The position numbers were made by a program, and so were the translations under genes. DNA of 20,254 bases from assembly GCA_043757205.1 (NCBI GenBank), contig JAYVPU010000195.1, forward strand, positions 1-20,254. Reading direction: 5' to 3'. Shown in pieces: positions 12,807-20,205 of the stretch (positions are counted from its first letter, which is position 1; the number at the start of each line of letters is the position of its first letter). The notes under the pieces were generated by a model. That model had not been told where the DNA came from. It was given only the letters and a program-made list of their open reading frames with translations, and made no database searches. The DNA comes from CANCDA01 sp043757205 (GTDB taxonomy: Bacteria > Pseudomonadota > Gammaproteobacteria > Burkholderiales > Burkholderiaceae_C).

Positions 12807-14600
12807 ATGTCGAGCAATAACTCCGTTAGCAAACGCAAATTTGACGTCGTCATCGTCGGGGCCGGTGGCTCTGGCATGCGCGCCTCGCTGCAACTGGCCC
12901 GCGCGGGTCTGAATGTGGCCGTGTTGTCCAAAGTCTTCCCGACCCGCTCACACACCGTTGCGGCGCAAGGCGGCATTGGTGCTTCGCTGGGCAATATGAG
13001 CGAGGACAACTGGCACTTCCACTTCTACGACACCGTCAAAGGCTCCGACTGGCTGGGCGACCAAGACGCTATCGAGTACATGTGCCGTGAAGCACCCAAG
13101 GTCGTCTATGAGCTAGAGCACATGGGCATGCCGTTTGACCGCAACCCGGACGGCACGATTTACCAGCGCCCGTTTGGTGGCCACACCGCCAACTACGGCG
13201 AAAAACCCGTGCAGCGTGCTTGCGCCGCCGCTGACCGCACCGGCCACGCCATGCTGCACACGCTGTACCAGCAAAACGTGCAGGCGCGCACCCAGTTCTT
13301 CGTCGAATGGCTGGCGATGGACTTGATCCGCGACGCCGATGGCGACGTGATTGGTGTGACCGCGATTGAGATGGAAACCGGCGAAACGCATATTTTCGAA
13401 GCCAAAACCACGCTGCTGGCCACCGGCGGTGCGGGTCGTATTTTTGAAGCCTCCACCAACGCCTTCATCAACACCGGCGACGGTTTGGGCATGGCGGCGC
13501 GTGCGGGCATTCCGCTTGAGGACATGGAGTTCTGGCAATTCCACCCCACCGGCGTGCACGGTGCTGGCGTGCTGCTGACCGAAGGTTGCCGGGGCGAAGG
13601 CGCGATTTTGCGCAACAGCAACGGCGAACGCTTCATGGAGCGCTATGCCCCCGCCTACAAAGACCTGGCCCCGCGCGACTACGTGTCACGCTGCATGGAC
13701 CAAGAGATCAAGGAAGGCCGTGGTTGTGGCCCCAACAAGGACTACATCAACCTCGACATGACCCACTTGGGTGCCGACACCATCATGAAACGCCTGCCTT
13801 CGGTGTTCGAAATTGGCCACAACTTTGCCAACGTCGATATCACCAAAGAGCCGATTCCCGTCGTGCCCACCATCCACTACCAAATGGGCGGCATTCCGAC
13901 CAATATCAACGGCCAAGTGGTCACGCAAAACGCCGCCAATGGGAGCGTGGTCGTCAACGGCCTGTACGCTGTGGGCGAATGCTCCTGCGTGAGCGTGCAC
14001 GGTGCGAACCGCTTGGGCACCAACTCGCTGCTGGACTTACTGGTGTTTGGCCGCGCTGCGGGCAATCACATTGTGGAGTTCAACAAAACGGCCCAGCACA
14101 AGGCTCTACCCGCTGATGCCGCCGACAAAACCCTGGCCCGCATTGCACGCCTAGACAACGCCACGGGCGGCGAGTACGCGCAAGTTGTGGCCGACGACAT
14201 TCGCGCCACCATGCAGCAACACGCCAGCGTGTTCCGCACCCAGAAGCTCATGGATGAAGGCGTGGCCAAAATGGCGGCGCTGCGTAAGCGCGTCAACAGC
14301 ATTGGTCTCAAAGACAAGTCCAAGATTTTCAACACCGCGCGCATTGAAGCCCTCGAAGTTGAAAACCTGATTGAAGCCGCAGAGGCCACCATCGTCTCAG
14401 CCGCTGCCCGCCATGAGAGCCGTGGTGCCCACACTGTGGACGACTACGCCGACACGCCCGAGCACCCCAATGGCCGCAACGACGCAGAATGGCACAAGCA
14501 CACGCTGTGGCACAGCGAGGGCAACCGCCTGAGCTACAAGCCGGTTCAAATGAAACCACTGACCGTCGAGTCAGTGCCGCTCACCGTTCGATCCTTCTAA
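12807..14600 (+). CDS. sdhA: Succinate dehydrogenase flavoprotein subunit SdhA
   Basis: SdhA oxidises succinate to fumarate and passes electrons through covalently bound FAD to SdhB. The 597-aa length is typical. The FAD-binding Rossmann motif VIVGAGGSGMRA lies at about 15-26. His49 in RSHTVAAQGG is the covalent flavin attachment site. Active-site motifs include WQFHPTGVHGAG and the catalytic-arginine region PRDYVSRC, followed by HYQMGG and the C-terminal flavoprotein motif HGANRLGTNSLLDLLVFGRAA. A likely ribosome site (GGAG) lies within the end of sdhD, so translation is probably coupled. SdhE, encoded two genes downstream, is the expected flavinylation helper. Confidence 0.98.
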   Translation: MSSNNSVSKRKFDVVIVGAGGSGMRASLQLARAGLNVAVLSKVFPTRSHTVAAQGGIGASLGNMSEDNWHFHFYDTVKGSDWLGDQDAIEYMCREAPKVVYELEHMGMPFDRNPDGTIYQRPFGGHTANYGEKPVQRACAAADRTGHAMLHTLYQQNVQARTQFFVEWLAMDLIRDADGDVIGVTAIEMETGETHIFEAKTTLLATGGAGRIFEASTNAFINTGDGLGMAARAGIPLEDMEFWQFHPTGVHGAGVLLTEGCRGEGAILRNSNGERFMERYAPAYKDLAPRDYVSRCMDQEIKEGRGCGPNKDYINLDMTHLGADTIMKRLPSVFEIGHNFANVDITKEPIPVVPTIHYQMGGIPTNINGQVVTQNAANGSVVVNGLYAVGECSCVSVHGANRLGTNSLLDLLVFGRAAGNHIVEFNKTAQHKALPADAADKTLARIARLDNATGGEYAQVVADDIRATMQQHASVFRTQKLMDEGVAKMAALRKRVNSIGLKDKSKIFNTARIEALEVENLIEAAEATIVSAAARHESRGAHTVDDYADTPEHPNGRNDAEWHKHTLWHSEGNRLSYKPVQMKPLTVESVPLTVRSF

Positions 14601-14618
14601 AAATAAGCGGGAACCCCC

Positions 14619-15323
14619 ATGACCAAACGCACTTTCCAGATTTATCGCTACGACCCGGATACCGACGCCAAGCCCTACATGCAAACCATCGAGGTCGAAC
14701 TCGACGGTACAGAACGCATGTTGCTTGACGTGTTGATGAAGCTCAAAGCGGTGGACCCCAGCATCTCCTTCCGCCGCTCCTGCCGCGAAGGCGTGTGCGG
14801 CTCTGATGCGATGAACATCAACGGCAAAAACGGTCTGGCCTGCCTGACCAATATGCTCTCGCTCAAGGGCACCATCGTGCTCAAGCCGCTGCCCGGCCTG
14901 CCCGTGGTGCGTGACTTGATCGTGGACATGACGCAGTTTTTCAAGCAGTACAACTCGATCAAGCCCTACCTGATCAACGACAACCGCCCACCCGAGAAAG
15001 AGCGACTGCAAAGCCCCGAAGAACGCGAAGAGCTCAATGGTCTGTACGAGTGCATTTTGTGCGCCTCTTGCTCGACGAGCTGCCCTAGCTTCTGGTGGAA
15101 CCCCGACAAGTTTGTCGGCCCGGCCGGTCTGCTGCAAGCCTACCGATTCATTGCCGACAGCCGCGACGAAGCCACTGCGGATCGCCTGGACAACCTGGAA
15201 GACCCCTACCGCCTGTTCCGCTGCCACACCATCATGAATTGCGTCGATGTTTGCCCCAAGGGTTTGAACCCCACTAAGGCGATTGGCAAGATCAAAGAGA
15301 TGATGGTGGCTCGGGCGATTTAA
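14619..15323 (+). CDS. sdhB: Succinate dehydrogenase iron-sulfur subunit SdhB
   Basis: SdhB relays electrons from SdhA to ubiquinone through three iron-sulfur clusters. In this 234-aa protein the [2Fe-2S] ligands are Cys55, Cys60, Asp63 and Cys75 (SCREGVCGSD and NGLAC); the aspartate is the normal ligand in E. coli-type enzymes. The [4Fe-4S] ligands are Cys145, Cys148, Cys151 and Cys212. The [3Fe-4S] ligands are Cys155, Cys202 and Cys208. All expected cysteines are present. The gene starts 18 bases after sdhA, preceded by a GGGA-type ribosome site, and is followed 20 bases later by sdhE. Confidence 0.98.
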   Translation: MTKRTFQIYRYDPDTDAKPYMQTIEVELDGTERMLLDVLMKLKAVDPSISFRRSCREGVCGSDAMNINGKNGLACLTNMLSLKGTIVLKPLPGLPVVRDLIVDMTQFFKQYNSIKPYLINDNRPPEKERLQSPEEREELNGLYECILCASCSTSCPSFWWNPDKFVGPAGLLQAYRFIADSRDEATADRLDNLEDPYRLFRCHTIMNCVDVCPKGLNPTKAIGKIKEMMVARAI

Positions 15324-15343
15324 GCTCGGCATTAAAAATACCG

Positions 15344-15622
15344 ATGAACGATGAACTGATCGAAGAAAGAGCCCTGAGCAAGCTGAAGTGGCGCTGCCGC
15401 CGTGGCCTGCTGGAAAACGATCTCTTTATTGACCGGTTTTTCCGAAAATACGAATCCTCGCTGACTGTTAGACAGTCCGAGGGTTTGATGGCCTTGATGG
15501 ACTTGAGCGACAACGACTTGCTTGACCTGCACCTGGGTCGCCAGTCGCTGGTGCAAGTCGATGCGGAGTTGGATCGCGCCGAAGTCCACGAAGTTTTAAA
15601 AATGTTAAGAGAACCCTTCTGA
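15344..15622 (+). CDS. sdhE: FAD assembly factor SdhE
   Basis: SdhE is a small cytoplasmic protein (92 aa here) that promotes covalent attachment of FAD to SdhA. The hallmark motif RGLLEND is at 20-26, corresponding to the RGxxExD segment of the family, and the rest (LIDRFF-like helix, LLDLHLG) fits the five-helix fold. Its place between sdhB and gltA supports the assignment. The gaps are 20 bases from sdhB and 10 bases to gltA, so it belongs to the same transcript. Confidence 0.93.
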   Translation: MNDELIEERALSKLKWRCRRGLLENDLFIDRFFRKYESSLTVRQSEGLMALMDLSDNDLLDLHLGRQSLVQVDAELDRAEVHEVLKMLREPF

Positions 15623-15632
15623 AAGGCCACCC

Positions 15633-16943
15633 ATGAAACTCGCTGATAACAAAGCCACCCTGTCGTTCAGTAACGGCACCCCCAGCATCGACCTGCCCAT
15701 GTACCAAGGCAGCGTCGGACCAGACGTCGTCGATATCCGCAAGCTCTACGGCCAAACCGGCCTGTTCACCTACGACCCGGGCTTCCTTTCCACCGCGTCA
15801 TGCCAGTCAGCCATCACCTACATTGACGGCGACAAAGGCGAACTGCTGTACCGCGGTTACCCCATTGAGCAGTTGGCCACCCAGTGCGACTTTCTTGAAA
15901 CCTGCCACTTGTTGCTGTACGGTGATCTGCCCAACACGCAAGCCAAGGCGGACTTCACCAAGCGCGTGACCAACCACACCATGGTCAACGAGCAGATGCA
16001 GTTCTTTCTGCGAGGCTTTCGCCGTGACGCCCACCCCATGGCCATCATGACCGGCTTGGTGGGCGCGCTGTCGGCCTTCTACCACGACAGCACCGATATC
16101 AACAACCCAGAGCACCGTGAGATCTCGGCCATCCGCCTGATTGCCAAGATGCCGACCCTGGTCGCCATGGCCTACAAGTACAGCGTCGGCCAGCCCTTCA
16201 TGTACCCGAAGAACGAGCTGAGCTATGCCGGCAACTTCTTGCACATGATGTTTGCCACCCCGTGTGCTGAGTACAAAGTCAGCCCCGTGCTAGAACGCGC
16301 CCTGGACCGCATCTTCATCCTGCACGCTGATCACGAGCAAAATGCCTCCACCTCCACCGTGCGCCTGTGCGGCTCCTCTGGCACCAACCCGTTTGCCGCC
16401 ATTGCCGCCGGTGTGGCCTGCCTGTGGGGCCCTGCGCACGGCGGTGCGAATGAGGCCTGCTTGAACATGCTCGAAGACCTCCAGCGCCAAGGCGGTGTGG
16501 CTAAAGTGGCTGAGTTCATGGAGAAGGTCAAAGACAAAAACTCCGGCGTCAAGCTCATGGGTTTTGGTCACCGCGTTTATAAAAACTACGACCCCCGCGC
16601 CAAGCTCATGCAGGAAACCTGCAAAGAAGTGCTGGCCGAACTGGGCTTGGAAAACGACCCGCTATTCAAGCTGGCCATGGCACTGGAGAAGATTGCGCTC
16701 GAAGACGACTACTTCGTCTCGCGCAAGCTCTACCCGAACGTCGATTTTTACTCTGGCATAGTGCAGCGCGCCATCGGCATTCCCACCGGCCTGTTCACCG
16801 CCGTGTTCGCCCTGGCCCGCACCGTGGGTTGGATCGCCCAGCTCAACGAGATGATCAGCGACCCTGAGTACAAAATCGGTCGACCACGTCAGCTTTACAC
16901 GGGCGACGCTCACCGCGAAGTCAAGCCACTGGCCAAACGCTGA
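15633..16943 (+). CDS. gltA: Citrate synthase, type II
   Basis: Citrate synthase condenses oxaloacetate and acetyl-CoA to citrate, the entry step of the TCA cycle. The 436-aa protein is of the hexameric, Gram-negative type, which is usually inhibited by NADH. Catalytic residues are His269 (WGPAHGGANEA), His313 (GFGHRVYKNYDPRA) and Asp371 (DFYSG); His231 sits in the conserved HADHEQNAST segment. The start is supported by GAAAGG shortly upstream and by the family-typical N-terminus (KLADNKATLSF). It lies 10 bases after sdhE and 3 bases before an unknown gene, and its substrate and product link it to mdh and acnB on the opposite arm. Confidence 0.97.
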   Translation: MKLADNKATLSFSNGTPSIDLPMYQGSVGPDVVDIRKLYGQTGLFTYDPGFLSTASCQSAITYIDGDKGELLYRGYPIEQLATQCDFLETCHLLLYGDLPNTQAKADFTKRVTNHTMVNEQMQFFLRGFRRDAHPMAIMTGLVGALSAFYHDSTDINNPEHREISAIRLIAKMPTLVAMAYKYSVGQPFMYPKNELSYAGNFLHMMFATPCAEYKVSPVLERALDRIFILHADHEQNASTSTVRLCGSSGTNPFAAIAAGVACLWGPAHGGANEACLNMLEDLQRQGGVAKVAEFMEKVKDKNSGVKLMGFGHRVYKNYDPRAKLMQETCKEVLAELGLENDPLFKLAMALEKIALEDDYFVSRKLYPNVDFYSGIVQRAIGIPTGLFTAVFALARTVGWIAQLNEMISDPEYKIGRPRQLYTGDAHREVKPLAKR

Positions 16944-16946
16944 TCT

Positions 16947-17330
16947 GTGGATTTCATCCCCAGTGCCGATGAACTCAAACGCATCACGGCACCCACCTCA
17001 CCCATCACACCGTGCAGTTGCGGCCTGGGCCCGTGCACGGGCTGGGAGAGCCTGAGTGAAGACCGCTGGCCCAAAGCCAGCGTCACGCCCCTGGGCACCT
17101 TGCGTGACCCAGACCTCTACGAGCCCACCTTTGAGGAACACCACCCCGAAGGCACACGCTACGCCTCCGCCACCGCGCCGGTGGCCGTCAAGTTCTTTCC
17201 CTACAACCGCGCCGAGGTCTGGCACTGCACGCAATGCCAGCGGCACTTGATGCGCTACACCGAGTTTGGCGGCTACTACGTCGATCACCGCGTACGGGAA
17301 CTGAGCGCCCAGCTCACGATCACCGATTGA
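16947..17330 (+). CDS. Conserved-looking protein of unknown function with CxC and CxxC cysteine motifs
   Basis: This 127-aa protein starts with GTG only 3 bases after the gltA stop codon, so it is very likely co-transcribed and coupled. I do not recognise a named family. It is soluble, with no signal peptide or membrane segment. Cysteines cluster in two places: Cys23, Cys25 and Cys30 (PCSCGLGPC), and Cys94 and Cys97 (WHCTQCQRH) with His93 and His100 beside them. This could be a small zinc-binding or other metal-binding fold. The C-terminal part (RYTEFGGYYVDHRVREL) is rich in aromatic and charged residues. The middle is acidic and proline rich. Codon use resembles the neighbours, which argues for a real gene. 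Position between gltA and leuC gives no clear functional clue. Confidence 0.75.
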   Translation: MDFIPSADELKRITAPTSPITPCSCGLGPCTGWESLSEDRWPKASVTPLGTLRDPDLYEPTFEEHHPEGTRYASATAPVAVKFFPYNRAEVWHCTQCQRHLMRYTEFGGYYVDHRVRELSAQLTITD

Positions 17331-17386
17331 AGAATAAAATAGACGACCAGCCGAACACAAGTACCAGGAACATCTAGGAATACGCT

Positions 17387-18838
17387 ATGGGACGCACGCT
17401 TTACGACAAAATCTGGGACGAGCACGTCGTCCATTCTGAAGAAGACGGCACCGCCATCCTCTACATTGATCGCCACCTGGTGCACGAAGTCACCAGCCCG
17501 CAAGCTTTTGAAGGCTTGCGTCAAGCGCATCGCAAGGTGTGGCGCATCAGCTCCATCGTCGCCACCGCCGACCACAACACGCCCACCACCGATTGGGATC
17601 TGGGCTACGACGGCATCACTGACCCCATCAGCAAGGAGCAAATCACCACGCTGGACAGCAATATCAAGGAATACGGTGCGGCCGCCTTCTTCCCCTTTCT
17701 GTCCAAACGCCAAGGCATCGTGCATGTGATTGGCCCTGAAAACGGCGCCACCCTGCCCGGCATGACGGTGGTGTGCGGTGACTCTCACACATCCACCCAC
17801 GGGGCTTTTGGCGCGCTGGCGCACGGCATTGGCACCAGCGAAGTTGAGCACGTGCTCGCTACGCAAACGTTGCTGGCCAAGAAGGCTAAAAACCTGCTGA
17901 TCCGTGTCAACGGCACGCTCAATAAAGGCTGCACCGCCAAAGACATCGTGCTGGCCATCATCGGCAAAATTGGCACAGCAGGTGGCACAGGCAGCACGAT
18001 TGAATTCGCCGGCTCGGCCATCCGCGCGCTCAGCATGGAAGGCCGCATGACGGTGTGCAACATGGCCATCGAAGCCGGTGCGCGTGCGGGCCTGATTGCA
18101 GTGGATGATAAAACGATTGAGTACGTCAAAGGTCGCTTACTCTCCCCCGGCACCGACCCCATCAGCGGCAAATTCATCGGTGGTGTGGAGTGGGATCAGG
18201 CCGCCGCCTACTGGAGCACCCTGCACTCGGACGCCGACGCGCATTTTGACGCCGTGGTGGAGTTGGACGCCGCGCAAATCCCGCCGCAAGTCACCTGGGG
18301 CACCTCGCCCGAGATGGTGCTGGGCATTGATGGCCGCGTGCCCGACCCGGACAAGGAAAAAGACGACAACAACCGCACCGCGATTGAGCGTGCGCTCACC
18401 TACATGGGTCTGCAACCCGGCAAGGCCTTGAACGATATTTTTGTGGACAAAGTCTTCATCGGCTCGTGCACCAACAGCCGCATTGAAGACATGCGCGAAG
18501 CCGCTGCGCTGGTGAAAAAACTCGGACTCAAGGTCGCCAAAAATGTCAAGCTGGCACTGGTCGTGCCCGGCTCAGGCTTGGTGAAAGAACAGGCCGAGCG
18601 CGAAGGTTTGGACAAGATTTTTGTGGCGGCGGGCTTTGAATGGCGCGAACCCGGTTGCTCCATGTGCCTAGCCATGAACGCCGACCGGCTGGAGCCCGGC
18701 GAACGCTGCGCCTCCACCAGCAACCGCAACTTCGAAGGCCGCCAGGGCGCGGGGGGCCGCACGCATCTGGTCAGCCCGGCTATGGCTGCCGCCGCCGCAG
18801 TGCACGGCCATTTTGTTGATGTCCGTAAATTCGCCTGA
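17387..18838 (+). CDS. leuC: 3-isopropylmalate dehydratase large subunit LeuC
   Basis: LeuC with LeuD isomerises 2-isopropylmalate to 3-isopropylmalate in leucine biosynthesis. The 483-aa protein belongs to the aconitase superfamily and has CGDSHTSTHGAFGALAHGIG and the [4Fe-4S] ligands Cys361 (FIGSCTNSRIED), Cys424 and Cys427 (GCSMCLAMN). It is slightly longer than E. coli LeuC; the first cysteine falls 14 residues later than in E. coli, consistent with small insertions. AGGA lies about 8 bases before the ATG. The 56-base gap from the preceding unknown gene holds no terminator, so read-through from gltA is possible. It is followed by leuD after 5 bases. Confidence 0.97.
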   Translation: MGRTLYDKIWDEHVVHSEEDGTAILYIDRHLVHEVTSPQAFEGLRQAHRKVWRISSIVATADHNTPTTDWDLGYDGITDPISKEQITTLDSNIKEYGAAAFFPFLSKRQGIVHVIGPENGATLPGMTVVCGDSHTSTHGAFGALAHGIGTSEVEHVLATQTLLAKKAKNLLIRVNGTLNKGCTAKDIVLAIIGKIGTAGGTGSTIEFAGSAIRALSMEGRMTVCNMAIEAGARAGLIAVDDKTIEYVKGRLLSPGTDPISGKFIGGVEWDQAAAYWSTLHSDADAHFDAVVELDAAQIPPQVTWGTSPEMVLGIDGRVPDPDKEKDDNNRTAIERALTYMGLQPGKALNDIFVDKVFIGSCTNSRIEDMREAAALVKKLGLKVAKNVKLALVVPGSGLVKEQAEREGLDKIFVAAGFEWREPGCSMCLAMNADRLEPGERCASTSNRNFEGRQGAGGRTHLVSPAMAAAAAVHGHFVDVRKFA

Positions 18839-18843
18839 ACACC

Positions 18844-19494
18844 ATGCAAAACTTCACTGTGCACAAAGGTCTGGTCGCCCCCATGGACCGCGAGAACGTC
18901 GATACCGACGCCATCATCCCCAAGCAGTTTTTAAAGTCGATCCGCAAGACCGGTTTTGGCCCCAACCTGTTTGACGAATGGCGTTACCTGGACGCGGGCT
19001 TCCCCGGCCAGGACCCGACCAGCCGCAAGCCCAACCCGGACTTTGTTTTAAACCAACCACGTTATGCCGGTGCTTCCGTCTTATTGGCGCGCAAAAACTT
19101 TGGCTGCGGCTCCTCGCGCGAACACGCGCCCTGGGCACTGGATCAGTACGGCTTTCGCACCATCCTCGCCCCCAGCTACGCCGACATTTTTTTCAACAAC
19201 AGCTTTAAAAACGGCCTGCTGCCCATCGTCTTGCCTGAATCGACCATCAGCCAGTTGTTTGATGAATGTCTGGCCTTCCCTGGCTACACCTTGACGGTGG
19301 ACCTGGAGCGTCAGGTGGTCGTCAAACCGCAGGGAGAAGAAATTCCGTTTGCAGTGGAAGTCTTCCGCAAATACTGCCTGCTCAACGGCTTTGACGACAT
19401 CGGCCTGACCCTGCGCCAGTCCGACAAGATCGCGGCCTTTGAAGCCCAGCGTTTGGCGCAAAAGCCCTGGCTGGCGCACAGCGTCGCCCCCTGA
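18844..19494 (+). CDS. leuD: 3-isopropylmalate dehydratase small subunit LeuD
   Basis: LeuD is the swivel-domain subunit of isopropylmalate isomerase. The 216-aa protein shows NVDTDAIIPKQFLK near residues 18-31 and the signature ARKNFGCGSSREHAPWAL. Length is normal for the proteobacterial small subunit. It starts 5 bases after leuC, consistent with translational coupling. From memory, many Comamonadaceae carry a tiny entericidin-like gene between leuC and leuD; there is no room for one here. A T-rich run (19497-19504) follows the stop but has no convincing stem, so I do not call a terminator. Confidence 0.97.
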   Translation: MQNFTVHKGLVAPMDRENVDTDAIIPKQFLKSIRKTGFGPNLFDEWRYLDAGFPGQDPTSRKPNPDFVLNQPRYAGASVLLARKNFGCGSSREHAPWALDQYGFRTILAPSYADIFFNNSFKNGLLPIVLPESTISQLFDECLAFPGYTLTVDLERQVVVKPQGEEIPFAVEVFRKYCLLNGFDDIGLTLRQSDKIAAFEAQRLAQKPWLAHSVAP

Positions 19495-19547
19495 ACTTTT
19501 TTTAAAATCCAATAAATCCGAGCGACTGATCCCAGCCCCCGCTTTGA

Positions 19548-19580
19548 ATTCAGCTAGATATCGACTTTATTCAGCTTGAT
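19548..19580 (+). repeat. 12-bp direct repeat ATTCAGCT(A/T)GAT, 21 bases apart
   Basis: The first copy is at 19548-19559 and the second at 19569-19580, differing at one position. The start-to-start distance of 21 bases is two helical turns, so both would face the same side of the DNA. They lie about 85-115 bases before the cupin gene, in AT-rich leader DNA, and could be a regulator binding site. Confidence 0.5.
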
Positions 19581-19616
19581 TACATGACTTTTCTAGCGTG
19601 CAAGTTCATACTGAAA

Positions 19617-19634
19617 CAGCTACTTGCGTAGCTG
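19617..19634 (+). promoter_or_regulatory. Small hairpin in the cupin-gene leader
   Basis: CAGCTAC and GTAGCTG form a perfect 7-bp stem around a TTGC loop, ending 27 bases before the cupin ATG and upstream of its ribosome site. No T-run follows, so it is not a classic terminator. It may be a leader RNA structure or a dyad for a DNA-binding protein. Confidence 0.4.
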
Positions 19635-19661
19635 GCTTCTCAACCACTCACGGAGGACACC

Positions 19662-20126
19662 ATGAACAAACACATTGCAATCGCCGGACTGGCACTGAGC
19701 CTGGCCTCTTTCTGCGCTCATGCAGCGGATGAATTACCCGAAGGCGCAGTCAGAATCACCACTGATGAACTAACTTGGAAACCAGGGCGCGTACCCGGCC
19801 ATGAAATAGCCGCCTTGATTGGCGACTCCACCAAGCCTGGGCCTTATGTGGAGCGAGTGAAATTCCCGGCCAATAGTATTTCGCAAGCACATTCCCATCC
19901 AGAGGCACGCGTCTACACCATCATTTCAGGCATCTGGTACGTGGGCTATGGCGACAAGTTTGATACTGGGAAACTGAAAGCGCTGCCCGCAGGAAGCTTC
20001 TATACCGAACCGGCGAATGTGAGTCATTTTTCGCAAATCAGGGAAGAAGGTGTGGTGGTCCAGATCACGGGTACAGGGCCATCCGCTACCCGCTTTGTCG
20101 ATCCTGCTCACGCGCCCAAAAAATAA
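19662..20126 (+). CDS. Secreted cupin-domain protein
   Basis: This 154-aa protein has a Sec signal peptide (residues 1-21, cut after AHA) followed by a single cupin barrel, so it should act in the periplasm. The first cupin motif is AHSHPEARVYTIISG (76-90), giving His77 and His79 as likely metal ligands; the second is PAGSFYTEPANVSHF (109-123) with His122 as the third. The enzyme activity or binding role is unknown; cupins range from dioxygenases to sugar or sensor domains. A strong ribosome site (GGAGGA) precedes the ATG. It interrupts the leuD-leuB order and has its own 167-base leader, suggesting separate expression and possibly a later insertion. No relation to leucine synthesis is apparent. 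Confidence 0.85.
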   Translation: MNKHIAIAGLALSLASFCAHAADELPEGAVRITTDELTWKPGRVPGHEIAALIGDSTKPGPYVERVKFPANSISQAHSHPEARVYTIISGIWYVGYGDKFDTGKLKALPAGSFYTEPANVSHFSQIREEGVVVQITGTGPSATRFVDPAHAPKK

Positions 20127-20205
20127 AGCCACAAAGACGCCCTGCTGAGGTGCTGTCACCCCGACGCGGATATAAATTCTTAATCATCGAAGTAAAATAA
20201 AACCC
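20127..20205 (+). other. leuB: Short AT-rich gap before leuB
   Basis: This 79-base gap contains TATAAA at 20171-20176, which might serve as a -10 element for leuB, but no matching -35 is visible. I see no clear terminator for the cupin gene. Confidence 0.3.

Noticed and set aside
19495..19515. T-run after leuD as a terminator
   Set aside because: The upstream bases give only a 4-5 bp imperfect stem, too weak to call.
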